DNA of 64,000 bases from Phorcus lineatus (Eukaryota; Mollusca; Gastropoda; Trochida; Trochidae): positions 17,860,960 to 17,924,959 of the forward strand of contig OV121084.1 of assembly GCA_921293015.1 (NCBI GenBank), in the 5' to 3' direction. This document shows, piece after piece, positions 12,444-25,297 of this stretch; the stretch's first letter is position 1; the number at the start of each line of letters is the position of its first letter. The notes under the pieces were generated by a model that was not told where the DNA came from, searched no databases, and saw nothing but the letters and a program-made list of their open reading frames with translations. Position numbers and translations under genes: made by a program.

Positions 12444-12553
12444 TTGAAATTCTTAAGTTTATTTATTTTGTTGACATCTTCCTCCATTCAAAACCGTCAG
12501 TGTATAGCAAGCTGCAAATTGGACGCCCAATTAGGCACATTTTTCCCTATTGA
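12444..12553. repeat. Dispersed repeat, copy B
   Basis: Partner of 10690-10806: TTCTTAAGTTTATTTATTTT, TTGACATCTTCCTCCATTC, CCGTCAGTG, GGACGCCCAATTAGGCACAT. Substitutions are scattered between the two copies, so they are old members of one family and not a recent local duplication. Confidence 0.75.
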
Positions 12554-13235
12554 AGACGAGGACCCCTATCAATAGTCGCGTTGGTTTGAAGGGTACTCCA
12601 CGTGATTAGTCAACCTTTCAAGCATGTGAAGGTGACCAAGGAGACGCGAGGTTAAGAAGAATCGACTTTCGTCTCCAGAAGAAGTCATCTTAGTTATCCG
12701 TTATCAGGCTTTCATTGAAATATATTAATCTTTGGAGACTTGCGCAAAAAAGCTAAACTGTCTTATAAGAGAAGCTCTTTAAATTCCATGCCCTAATTTC
12801 ACAAAACCCTCGTAGTCCTAAGTTTGCCCTTAACCAATAGTTAAAATATTGAATTACCATCACCTATAAGTCTATGGGAACACTGCTTGTGCCAGTGGGG
12901 TCACGAGTCTTATGTGTACCATTGTCAGAATCGAGCTAAGCCGGGCTGACATGTACCTTATGTAATCCTTAATCAGTTAATTTTGGTATTTATTCCATTG
13001 TAATTTTTCAAATATTGATAAACAAGGTGTTGTTATTTGCTTTTTCGTATTCTAAAAGCCTAACAGTAAGTTCACCAAATGCCCAAAGGAGAACCGTTTT
13101 ACAGATGAAATATGGGCTACCCAGTGCGTGTCTGTTATTATCATCTATACCAATATTTTAGACTCGTGTGACTAATCATGTGTATGACTTCATGAAATAC
13201 ATCTGAGTAATACTTTCTTCAACGACCATGGAGGG

Positions 13236-13538
13236 AGGGGGATTGAGATAGCTCAGTGGTTAACGCGTTCGTCTACGGAGCTAGAGGTCCGTGGTTCGCA
13301 TCCCGCCAGGGGCTCGGTAACTTTTTCTGCAGTAGAGAACTGTTCTAGACGCAGTAAGGTTTGGGTGCAATGCTACACTGAATTTCAGCGCAGTACCACC
13401 CATGGTTCGCTAGTTCAAGCCGATGCTCGCAGGTTTCACCGCAATGAATAGCCATAATGCTGTCGCAGGCTTTCTCCCTGCAATAATACTAGCAGCCGCT
13501 ATATAAATAAAATACTCTTGAAAGCGGCGTTACACCCA
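13236..13538 (+). mobile_element. tRNA-derived SINE
   Basis: The 5' head is tRNA-like with both polymerase III promoter boxes: box A TAGCTCAGTGG at 13249-13259 and box B GGTTCGCATCC at 13293-13303, 33 bp apart. It is followed by a non-tRNA body of about 210 bp and a tail CTCTTGAAAGCGGCGTTACA, which resembles 3' ends of SINEs common in molluscs. A functional tRNA gene is unlikely: the head runs straight into the body without a terminator, and the acceptor stem pairs poorly. Such SINEs are transcribed by polymerase III and mobilised by a partner LINE. No clear flanking duplication was found. Confidence 0.8.
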
Positions 13539-14032
13539 AATTCAGCTCACCTCCTCACCTTAAACGACCATGCATAATCAGATTAAGTGATAAGGTGATT
13601 GACCCTCTGAAAATATATTTGGCATTACCATAATTTATTGGGGAAAATATTATTTCTGACAAAAAAACGTGCTACTGCCCATTTAAAACATTGAGCAAAT
13701 GGTGACATGAAAAGGTTTTAATTGAAGCTAATTCTTCATAGATTCTTCATCTGTTTTTGTACACAAGAATGGGTTTTTTTAAATGATGACAACGTTAAAA
13801 GGTCTGTTAAGTTATCTTATCATTTCTTCAAGGTAATAGAAGAGATGTGTATACAATCTGAAGATCAGAAAAATAAAATGTTATGCCACTTAAGGTTGTG
13901 TACACGCATATCTATCCACTTCTTCCATGTCTTGAAAAATATTGTTTTAAAGTCAGTTGCTTTGATATTGAAAACAATATGTTTCAAATGTTTCAAATTA
14001 TACACAGCTACATAAACCGCAATTTCACGGAG
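13539..14032. other. No gene; end fragment of the TTAA-bordered repeat family at 13605-13690
   Basis: From 13605 to 13690 the sequence (GACCCTCTGAA, ATTTGGCATTACCATAA, ACGTGCTACTGCCCATTTAAA) matches the right end of the MITE at 55204-55558. The rest is AT-rich and unassigned. Confidence 0.55.
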
Positions 14033-14180
14033 CTGCGGAAAGCTGCAGTAATCAAGGGTGTCCGCGGATAAGCTATACGAAACAGCTTTGAAATTTTCGT
14101 GCGGAAATTCCTAACAAAAGTCTACGGAAAATATGAACTACAATCTTTTGGAAAACCTTCGGAACAGTCACGGATCTTTC
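14033..14180 (+). repeat. CGGA-rich repeat, left arm of an inverted pair
   Basis: Conserved blocks TCCGCGGAT, AACAGCTT, AATTTTCG, CGGAAATT, CTACGGAAAA and CGGAACAGTCACGGATC recur in the same order on the opposite strand at 15455-15602. CGG-containing motifs continue at 10-40 bp spacing to about 14400. The repeat type is unknown to me. Confidence 0.7.
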
Positions 14181-14747
14181 GTTACAAATACGGTTAAAGT
14201 GTTGTATTCTTTCGGAGAAGCGACAGGCAATAACACGGAGTTACTGCAGAACGCTAAGGAATGAGTTCTGATTGTCACGGAGCACAATCGTAAAATGCGC
14301 GAAAAAACTGCTGTAAATGGCGGTACTAATCCGTTGTGAAGAACTTCTGTAAAACCGCTGTTTCGAAGACGGAAAGCATATTCTTCCATGGACAATACGC
14401 TACCAACGACACTGCACTAGCCAAAGCTACCCACAGCTACTATCCATGATTCTCTATACTAATCCCACACCGAACCTTACTGCCCAATCCACTCTACACT
14501 GCCCTACTTCAAAATATTCGGCCCTTCCTTACCCTATCCCACCCAGCTTACACTAGCCTGCAACACCCTACACAATACTCATGATCTTACCTGATGATCG
14601 ACATTCTCCTATCTTAACCCACTTGCCTACACCAAACCTTGATACCCTACCTTACTCTACCTTTTCCTACACTATACAATACTTTCTATCAAATTCAACC
14701 TTACACCACGCTACCCACCTTAGAATACACATCCATACAGCAAACTA

Positions 14748-14957
14748 TACTACATTACTTTACACTACCTTTCATCAAACTATACTACATTACTTTACAC
14801 TACCTTTCATCAAACTATACTACATTACTTTACACTACCTTTCATCAAACTATACTCAATAACTTTACACTACCTTTCATCAAACTATACTACATTACTT
14901 TAAACCACCTTTCATCAAACTATACTACATTACTTTACATTACCTTTCATCAAAATA
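14748..14957. repeat. 35-bp tandem repeat, six units
   Basis: Units start at 14748, 14783, 14818, 14853, 14888 and 14923, each close to TACTACATTACTTTACACTA followed by CCTTTCATCAAACTA. Variation is slight. The strand bias (C/T/A, almost no G) keeps two plus frames open, so open frames across this array are a composition effect. A CCCTACC-rich degenerate region on each side (14500-14740, 15125-15200) has the same composition. Confidence 0.9.
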
Positions 14958-15454
14958 TACATATATACATATATATAAATAGTCTTTGAAGGCATTTAGA
15001 AGTGGCATAGATTAGAAAAAGAAGATATTTCTAGATTACAACTGATGAAGGAGAATGCATATACATGTAGTTCGAAACGTCGTGACTTTCACAATAAAAG
15101 GTTATTCGCCAGAAATATCTTCCTTTACTTACATACTACCCTATCTTACATTTCTCTATCCCATCCCTACTACTCTACCCTATCCGACCTTACACTAACA
15201 AACACCAAACTAGAATTTTTTCTAACTGCGCATGCAAGACTGGCACCTTGCATTACATCGAAATCGCATGTCATTAATTAAAATAAGTATTGTTGTTAAA
15301 TTGTTCATCGCCCTCTCATTAACGACAAGCATGAGGGTGTAGACTTGAGTCCTTTTGGTAGATTAAGAAGATGGGGAATTCGTATTCATTCCTAAGCGTT
15401 CGCATTATCTCCACACATTTTCAGTCGCCTCGGCGTAATTGTACCGTACCTCCT

Positions 15455-15602
15455 CGTATGTGTTCCGAAGGATCTGTGACTGTTCCCAAGTTCCTCCGAT
15501 AGAGTGTGAAATATACTTTTTCCGTAGGACTTTGTAAAAAATTTCCGGCGAAAATTGTAAGCTGTTCTTTTGAGGCCAATCCGCGGACGTGATTTCCGCA
15601 CC
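15455..15602 (-). repeat. CGGA-rich repeat, right arm of an inverted pair
   Basis: Reverse-complement partner of 14033-14180, diverged but colinear. The two arms face each other across about 1.27 kb that includes the 35-bp array. Confidence 0.7.
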
Positions 15603-17502
15603 TTATTGAAAGTGGGGTATTACTGACAATCCAAGTCTCATGAAAGAATAGAACATATACACCATGCATGATTTGAAAGACTAAAAGTGACTACTAAAAG
15701 GAGGTTAAGTTTATGTTAAGAAACCGACAAGGCGATAATCTCTTTTGAAAACTCGGTTACATCCCATTCTGTGAGCCGTGAGACGAATTCAAGACCAATT
15801 TCTGAGAAACAAGGATTTCTGTGAGGGCGCCAAATGAGGTGAAAGTCTTCTTGCGTCCCAAGAAATTAACCCTTATCGAGACAAAGGCCATTTGAATGAA
15901 CCAATGGACTAATAATCTAACTCCGTGTGCAAGAAATAAAAAATTTTTTAACCCGCTATTCTATTATTTAAATTAAGTATGTTTTTAATGTCAGGAAATA
16001 AATATTTTGAAATGAGTAGACTTTGAAACGAAACGTACTACGAAATGTACTGGAAGAGACAAGGAGACCAACAAAACACGTATAGTTCGTATCCTATTGG
16101 TGCTATTTGGCGATTTTAGGACGCCAGTATGTTTGTGTATACATGCACTCAGTACAGTACGATATCAATGTGATGGTCTGGTCAATCACACAATTATTTC
16201 TCTCAGGTCAACGGATACCGAGCTCCTTTGTAATAAAAAATATTTTCTTTGCAAAGACCATTTAGGATGGGCGATACGAGTTCTCTGAATGGTTTGCAGT
16301 TTCCATTCGAACAACAGGAGTTTGAGAGTTTTGCTGTGAAACATGATCTTATGAAAGGATACATATTTTTTAGAAAATCGGATAGGATACACACACAAAA
16401 ACAAACTAGAATTAGACTAAATTAGACTAAATAAACTAGAATTCCCCCTGGTGGCCTCTGATTCTAACTCAACAAAGATCATTCAAATTACTGAAATGGT
16501 TTGAAAGAAAAGAAGATATCAGTAGTCCACACTGAACATTATGGTTATCTACAGTAGTCGTGCCTTTCAAATTAATTATTTATGTTATCTCCTTTTTTAG
16601 AACACTTAGGTGCAATATCTATTAGTAAAGACAAAGTATTCTTTCAGTTATTTTAAAGTGGTTTTCACTACCACGTCATAAGCAAATAATTCATTTCTTG
16701 TGAAATATAAGAAATGGGGAAATTGTGATGTTGCTAAAACGTTTACTTTAAAAAGGCAACCTTTCAAGAGCAATCCAGAACAATTTTTATGCATAATGAT
16801 ACAAATCAGTACAACGCGTCTCTTTGCAGAACGTGATATACCCTAAGTCCTTAAATCCATAACTGTCTCCCTGACTTTAAGGTCAATCTACCAAGTCCTG
16901 TCGTCTCTATGTACAACACTAACAAGGTAACCCTCATGGCGTGTATCTACCATTCTCCTCCAAATGACTGCAAAAGGTTATTCGTCTCAGAGGTGTCCCT
17001 TTTTGATATCAATGAACGGTAGATCGCCTGATCGCGTGATTGTGAAACGACTCTGTCGATCCGCAGGTGCCCGTTGAGACGTGCAGTCAACTCTAGACTC
17101 ATGTCTGATTTTGGCACCTTCACACAATTATGATGCTCTGCAGTTTAGCCAGCCACTTGGAATCAATCCCAGGACGAGAGCCTCAAATCGACTCACTTTG
17201 CCAGTCGTCTTAATACACCCCTTCATGACCTCAAGTCACAACCAATTCTGCGCGACATCTGTATTCGCCATAACAAGTTCAACACGTGGGAACGAGAACA
17301 TTAAGGAGCATATTGTTATACTTCTTGAAATGAAATAATCTAGGATTAGTAAAGAAAAAAGACAACACAAGATCATTTATCAGATAATTCTTTAAAAAGA
17401 CTATTTACATTTCAGTTCTAAAAAGAAGAGGAAATATGAAAAAAATCTAATCAAGTTCTTATGAAAAAAGTAAGCTTTATTGGATATTATATAGATATAT
17501 AT
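15603..17502. other. No gene seen
   Basis: AT-rich; open frames are short and without motifs. A small TAGACTAAAT(TAGACTAAAT) duplication occurs near 16413-16440. Confidence 0.5.
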
Positions 17503-17592
17503 ATATAACAGTACAAAGATAGTTGAAATCTTACGTGCATCTTAGATTTTAGTTCTTTGGTGCATATAGCTAGATACCAAAATAAAAGTTAA
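17503..17592 (-). repeat. Short repeat copy, probable LINE 3'-UTR fragment
   Basis: Nearly identical (one indel visible) to 19406-19496, from AACAGTACAAAGATAGTTGA through GCATATAGCTAGATACCAAA to ATAAAAGT. The second copy continues into a LINE-like 3' tail on the minus strand, which suggests both derive from one element. Confidence 0.7.
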
Positions 17593-17758
17593 TTACGTCC
17601 CTTGCCATTGTTAACGCTATACCATTAGCAACACAATGTATAAGTTACCCTGTTGATCACCATGTTGTGAAACCGGTTGGTAATGAACTTATATGAAGAC
17701 CAATCTTCAGTTTGTTATTTTTAAAGAATATTTGATACATAAACCATGAACATTTAAC

Positions 17759-17762
<4 letters not shown>

Positions 17763-17814
<52 letters not shown>
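17763..17814. repeat. Compound microsatellite (AC)n(AT)n
   Basis: About 16 AC units are followed directly by about 10 AT units. Simple-sequence repeat, likely length-polymorphic. Confidence 0.98.
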
Positions 17815-20800
17815 TAAAAAACAACAAAAACTAATTATACATTAAAAGAAATCATAAAATCATAAAAATTTTCTTTTAGAAGAAATTAAAATAAAAAATC
17901 TTGTTACAACGTGTATTAGTGGATAACTAATAGAAATGTATGAGGAGGAGTGAATTATTGAGAAACCAAGAGTTAACGACTACGAATGACTTCACGAAAC
18001 TGGAAAATCACATGAAACGATGCCCTTCAGATTCCCTGGCTTCGATTCACCCAGAGTGTTACGATGGTTGAGTTCGAAGATTACCGGGTAAAATATCAAA
18101 ATCAACAGTTGAAAATTTTTCTAAAAATCGAATTTGACAGTTATGTGATAGTCTCGGCAACGCGTTCAAAACATCGTTTATCCATCTGCACGACGACGTG
18201 TTTGATATCTTCATGATCTTGCGTCTTCGTGCAAACTTCAAAATAGTCTAATTCGCTTGCGTTCTATCGTCGTCGTTATACATCGGTGACATATTTTTGG
18301 CGTATAAAAATCCTTATGAATGTACAACTGCTTATCAAAAGTTGATTTCTTAACTTTCAAACTTAGTGCAAATATCATGTCAAATGGTTATCACTTAAGA
18401 CTCATTCAAACATCATTCATCAAAAAGCTACCATTTTTATATTCGAGATTACGCTCATAGTGATGCAGGAACACATTTGGCAGGGATTTATGCGATACCA
18501 GGACCAAAAATGCAAAATCTAAAATTATGATATTATGATAATGTCAATTTATAGAGCGAAAGTTTCAATCCACTCAGTGACGCTATAGGAATAATATTAC
18601 CCTCATCTCACCTAACGAAATCGTCGCTAAAAGGTCACCAACAACGTTAACAAACCCCTTCACCAGCTACCAATTTCCTGCTGGGTGAACAGATGAATAA
18701 AGTCTCTTGACAATGGTTTACACCACAACTGCCTAAAATTGTCGCTCTTTGAATCGCCCTTGAAACTCTCAGCTAATCCAACTATGACGCGGCTAACCAA
18801 CCAAAGCGGCGAGTCGCGACCGATGTTGTTGAACTTTACCGATAGCGGTCAGCTTAGCTATGCTCAGGACCACGTACCAATGAAACTTTAGTGTATCTTA
18901 CCAAATTTTTTTACGCACGAAATTGTTAACCCATGGTGCCTATTTTGACCCAAAATATATCGAAAATGCTTTTAAATAATACATTTAATATACATTTGTC
19001 CCTGTTTTGAGCGTGAAGTATTTTAAAAAGAAATGTTCACTTCTTCATATTTTCGAAAAATTATGATTTTCATAGAAATTCTTACAAAGTGAAACAATTT
19101 TTTTCAGTCGTAGATTACTTGGAGGTAATTTGAATGAATTTATCGCTAAACAAAATAAGAGTTCAATAGGGGTCTATGAGTTTACTAATACATTAAGCTA
19201 CTTATCCTGACATCAATTATTTTTAACACTATTAGCATGATGGTCATAATGTCGTTGAAGAAAGAGCAATTGTGTGAGGTTCTTAAAGTTTACAAGAGGT
19301 TTAGAAGGCTTTCCATGATCTAAAATTTATCTTGTAACGTACCCCAACTATAAACATCAATCAATCTTTATTCACTCAAAATCACAAACGGTGGTCCATG
19401 CAAAATAACAGTACAAAGATAGTTGAAAATCTTACGTGCATCTTAGATTTTAGTTCTTTGGTGCATATAGCTAGATACCAAAATAAAAGTATTACCAAAT
19501 AAATATACATTTGGATATTGATAATATTTCTTAGGATTATAGAAAACTCTACTTGAGACAAGAGTTCCACACATCTGAAGATTTATCGAAACTGATATAT
19601 CTTTACATTTTCATTGACTTAACTTACATAGACGTTCTTCCCTCAACACCACGCCACTCACCAGTCTCTTTACGTGTAGGTAAGGTATGATCTGAAGTGC
19701 CGAATAATACTCTAGGGTAGTAAAGAAAGAATTTGTCCAACTTTGGAGACTAATCAGGGTGTAGAGTAAAGCGAGTGGTTGTATTGTGTAACAAACGATG
19801 AATACATGTACAGTATACCCATGGAAATTGATCTGGACACAGCTGATAGGTGATTTGCGAGCTTACCATTTTCCTTACACGTGAAATTAAGTTCATATCA
19901 TTATAACCATTGTTTTATGTAGAGGGGGGTTCCATCCTGTTCACCACCTACCATTGCACACCATTGTCGGCAATGTCCAATTTGTTTTTTCCTCATTTCA
20001 ATATAAATGGTTTATATTTTCATATTCATGCTTTGGGAATACCTCTTTATGATACAGAAGAGAAAATTATACAATGATTATACAGTTTGTGGTAATGGTT
20101 GAATAATTTAACATATGATATGTAACAAAAGTAATGATGACTTACCACTATCATTTTAGCTCTGTAAACTATTGAAATAGGAGAGTAATTGACTATGAAA
20201 ATTCTATTTACTCCCTCAAATCCATTAACCTACCAAACTGACTATCCCTGTAAACCAGTAAAGCAACGTTGCAGTCGGTATGTATTCGGTTGTGTTCTTT
20301 TTAATATGTGCTTCTGCGATTGAGCACGGCGTTCTCTGATGAGCCATACATAAAAGGGGCGTCATTTTCGAGTATTTAATTGTCATGAAGCATGATAGAT
20401 TAACCATTCAAAACTTGTTGTCTTTTACTTTACACTCGTGGCACAACTTGAGAACATAAGATTTCAACATTAAATTCGACGAAAATGTCACATATCATCT
20501 AGAAATTATAACCACTCAATATCAATATGGCTATTACACAGCGTCAGTTTAATGTCAGTTTAATGTTAAAGGGAATATCAAAAGTGACCTATTCTGAAGA
20601 TTAATGTTTTTGGAATCGTAAAGTGACGTATGTTTCGTAGCCTTTATCTTGTTAATGCACGTTCGAAAGCAAATTGTTTTTGGAGTGGAATTCAACAGTA
20701 AGTTTATGAGCTAGCCGTAATAGGTGTTAAGTGTTATCATAATTTCTTATTTCCTTTGAGTTTGAAATGCGTTACTGAATTAAAAGTTACAAACATGTGT

Positions 20801-23800
20801 GAACTTGCAATTTCAAGAATGAAACTCAAGTGGGGATGTCATGAAATATGATTCGAGTGTTCATTTCTTGATCAACATAAACTACAGATTTTCATAAAAT
20901 GGAAATTGAAATAAAGCGTTGATGTCCTTTTGCAACGTGCATTAAAACATTTCAACTTAGGTTACTATGATTCATTCTTCATCAAGTTTGCCAAATGCCA
21001 GATCATTGTCTTCGAACGTCATGGCTTGAAAAGATTACAACATCATTAAGTTAAATGTGATCACAACATTCTTTCTATACTAAACCATGACAATCATATT
21101 CAATATATTAGTGTTACAAAGACAATGGTTATGAAATATCTCAAAGATTGCCGCATAAGCACCAGAATAGATGCTTTGGTCTAAAATTATCATGAATAAT
21201 CCTTTTAATGGCGAGTCAGCGACGAACCCTGATCCCATATTCTTGCCTCAGAGAGGAATGAATTTATCATTTGAGGGCAGGGGATTCAAGCGTGTTATGT
21301 CATCAGACAACGTGGACAGCAAATACTCCGGGCATTTAGACAGCTAATTGAGGATGGTCGCAGCAACTAACTCAGCGGCTTTGTAAGGTATCACAGATTG
21401 ACGCTCGGCATAGAGCCTTCCAACACTTTCTGCGGTACACTGATTAACGATAAAAACGAAAGGGTTTCATCCAGTTATATGGGCTTGTGTCCTATCCGAG
21501 AGTTAAAGGACATTTTGTTCAAAGGCTGGCAGAAAATATCGATCAAAGTCTCAATGTGATAACGCTAGTTTACGAAAAGCGATACAACACGAAAATGAAC
21601 ATGTAAGCTCCAACCATTCTATAGGACACTTGTTGCCTAGTAGTATAGGAAGATCAACAGATTAAAGAAAACCTCCTAGGATAAAGCCAATGTTCGATGT
21701 TCTAGCGGGGTGTTGTCATTGTTTTAAAACCGCTATGAAATGAGTGAAAAGGAAACTGGGGAAATTCATTCAAATTTAGATAAACACCACATAAGATGAG
21801 ATTCACAAATATGTGCATGAATATGATTGCAAATTCTTGATAGTGGTGTCGATCGTGTGAGTTGCCTTTAAAGAAGCTACGTAAAGTTCCACACGTCGTC
21901 ATCATCTTTTACATAGTACACTGACATGACAAATGGTGCAAATGAACGCTTAACAGGCTGCGATAGGAAACACTTCTTGAAATGACTTTATAGACCCGAT
22001 GATGTTTCCTTGGATCTCCGAGGCTCGGTGAGCACTTAAACCTTCTGTGGTAATTGTTATGTTTTCAGAAAAGCAAGGCTCCATGTAAACTGGCCAATCT
22101 GTTCCTAAATTTGTTTTTAAAATGTTATGTTGATTTTAATCTATATACAGTAAGCACTTCCCCACAACTCTGACAGTTGACAGTGAATGAACCCTTAGAA
22201 AACTTGTGATAAAACTAATTGAAATTGTTTAATTCATGATCAGAGTCGAACTGTCAATTATCAATAAGTTTCTTTACAATTTCAAGGGTCTTTAACCAAG
22301 AATTTCATGTAAAATGAACAAACCACATCCCAGCTGTTTTATCAATGGACAAAATCATGTGTTACTTTCTACCTTAAATTACTCATATATACAGTAACTA
22401 AGTTTCTAATTGGGGTAGAACAATATTAAAGTCTTCCCTTCGGACATTATTTCATTTGAGGTTCATCTTATAAAACCAGAGTCTTGAATAATCACATACT
22501 ATGACTTTAATTATAAACACGAAACACGAGAATAAACAATATGTTTTTATAAGTTTTACTTGCTCCAAAAGTTTTTCAAGTGTTATGGCATTCTTTTCGC
22601 CTTTTGGTCACCGTTTTGGTGTGTTTAGATATTCAAATGTACAACGGGCCTCCGAGGTCCTTGAAGTGCAGTAAAATTGAATTGCTGCTTGAGGGTTAAG
22701 AAAGAGATGGTTCATGTAAATAGTCATTAAACAACACTAACGGAATTTTGGATTGTGAATCAGTTCCCACCTATTATCAACAATGTACATTTTAATCACA
22801 TCCTTTCAAAACAATAGAGTCTTATTTGATCCATAGGAAATAATTGATGGCCAATAACTATGTCATAAAATTTAGCAACTCGTAATGTTTCTGTTTAATT
22901 TCACTGACCTGATTTTAACAGAACTCATTAATGCATATTCGACACACTTGAATGACTGTGTGCTACACATTTTCAAAATTTATCTCATACGACGTTGGAA
23001 ACCATTGTCATAAGTCTTTTGCCAATTTTCAGTTATTCATTATCAATCAACTGTTTGCTACTTATTCCAGCCCAAAGTGCAACATGTTATTTTACTATTA
23101 AACTCATGGTTAATGTTTTTGTTTTGTATGCAAACCATCAGACACAGGAACTTGATATCCGGGTCTAGTTACAAGATCCACATACGTGTTTTCGTGTAAA
23201 TAAAAAGTCGTGTACATCACAAAATAACACACCAAACCAGGGTTTCAAGTGTAGAGAATCCCCGTTAATTAAGTTAAAGGCACGAAAATAACATGTCAAT
23301 GCTGCAAAGAGCAAGTAAACCGAAGTGGACTGAATATAGATTAAATTAGGTCTGTCTGTTACAGGTTCAAGTGCTGTATGGCAGTGTATCTGTTGTGAGA
23401 CAGCTTGTGTATATGATTTTGAAGGATATTACACTCAAGATCGAGCACCTGTCAGATTTGTTACTAAAACGACAGAACAGCATTACTGTGCGATGTGTGA
23501 AATAACGAGGAATGAGATTCTATGTGTATAAAATGTCAGTTACTCTTCACGATGCATTTAAGACCTGGACCTCTCTATCGAGATCCACAGCAAAAGAAAT
23601 ATCAAAGCAATATATATATAACGCGGACTTGGTGTAGACTACTGTATTTTACTTGATAACCCTTGACACCCTTTCACTTTGTTTTTATTTATATGTATAA
23701 ATCATGTCTGCCTTTTAATTTAAAAATGATATAAATGTTGATTTTAAGAACAGTGGTATTGTTGTGCAAAGTGATCCTCGGCACTTCATTTGACAGCCAA

Positions 23801-25297
23801 TAGCAGGAGAGGGGGTGGTAAGTGAATTGTACAAGACTGTCACGTTGACTAGGAAAACACACAACAATTGTGTATGTAGAGAACTTTTCGAACAAATTAA
23901 GTTATGATAAAGGTTTCAATGTGATTGTGTGCTGAAACTCTTTCAAATACTCGACCACGATTCCATAAAGACATTATGTAGCGTGAAACACCTCTCTACA
24001 CTTTGTATACACTATTTTTCTAAAAATATTAGTTGTAGAATTATATTTTTATTGCATAGCTTCAGTGCAGCAAAGTGGTTTTATTGAATTTACCTATAGT
24101 TTGATTACTTTACACGAGGAGGATGACACGTTTTGTATAGTATGGTCACAATGGGGTTGGTACACACTAATTGCAATATGGCTATGTAACACTGAAATTT
24201 TCCAGCACCACTCCAAAGGCTTTCCATGTTCATATGTTTACGCGACATTAAATATTAACCAATCATATATGGATCACACTTATTGTACAGGGATAATGTG
24301 TTTACCGGTACGTAAACCACGGGTTGTTTAACAATTAACACTCGTGACGACACAAGGGGGTCGAACGGTACTAGACAGATTGAATATCTACGTAAAATAA
24401 AAGTAACAACTTCTGAACATCCCAACAGGATGATTTCAAACAGCATAATGCAACGTATTGATTTATACGTCCGTTACCGTCCAATCTATAGCGGGACTAA
24501 ACAGAACTTTTGACAAAGACTCAGATTTTTAATTAATTTTGTGGGCAATATAGCCTATATCACAATGAAGTTGAATAATAAACTGAGTCACACGTTGTTA
24601 AGTCTTACATTTATATTTTTAATATTTCTAAAAATCTTTGAATAACTTCCATAAATATATTGATGTAAAGTAAGTAACGAACTAATGCATTAAGATGTAT
24701 AAATATAGTGGAAAATATCTTCTGATATAAGTATATCTATAGAAGTTGTTAAAAGTAACTTATGAATAAATATCTTAAATTTTCCGTTGCTGCAGGCCTG
24801 TCATATATACCTTAATATGAGGGGTTAGAAAAATTCACAAGATGCTCTAGTGGGAAATACAAATTTGCAAATGTGACATGACGTCGTCATCGAAGTCACG
24901 TTTCGTATACAATGTCGCGTTCTCAACGTGGCGATGGCGATTAGTCATCCTCATGAACCTATCTTTGAAAGTAGACTTGTGTATTTGCTTGTACCGCTCT
25001 ATACTTATATTCAGACACTCTAGTCGTAACCATCCTATGACACAAACATTCATATGCCATCAGGCAATAATCTTCATTTTACTTCATGAAAATAGGAGTA
25101 CAATCAACCAATCGCATGTAGATTTACCAAAGGCTGAATGATTGTCATATGATAAAAAGGCAAACTAACAATTGAAGTTTGTTGTTCTCTCGAAGTTAAA
25201 ATTCCCCTCACAGAAACGTTAACGTTTATGTAACGAAATAGGACGTTTAAATCTGAATTTTATAAAATATTTGGTTAAATTAAAGAAATTGCTGATT
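17815..25297. other. No gene seen
   Basis: About 7.5 kb of AT-rich DNA with only short motif-free open frames. The one assignable item is the LINE-tail copy at 19355-19496. If the leucine-rich-repeat gene at 35120-35274 continues leftward on the minus strand, this could be intron or downstream flank; I could not identify further leucine-rich-repeat exons by eye. Confidence 0.45.
19355..19496 (-). repeat. LINE 3' tail fragment
   Basis: On minus the segment reads ATGCACCAAAGAAC..., TTTTGCATGGACCACCGTTT, GTGATTTTGAGTGAATAAAG, then GATTGATTGATG. A polyadenylation-type AATAAA followed by short GATT repeats is typical of LINE ends. It shares 90 bp with 17503-17592. Confidence 0.6.

Larger units (their letters stand above)
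10272..13235. other. No gene seen; contains two dispersed-repeat copies
   Basis: AT-rich with no supportable exon. The region contains the related segments at 10690-10806 and 12444-12553, described separately. Confidence 0.55.

Noticed and set aside
14581..14989. Plus-strand open frames of 93 and 116 codons
   Set aside because: They run through the 35-bp tandem array and CCTACC-rich low-complexity DNA; openness comes from base composition.
18059..18241. Minus-strand frame of 60 codons with complex composition
   Set aside because: No splice sites or motif; could not be supported as an exon.
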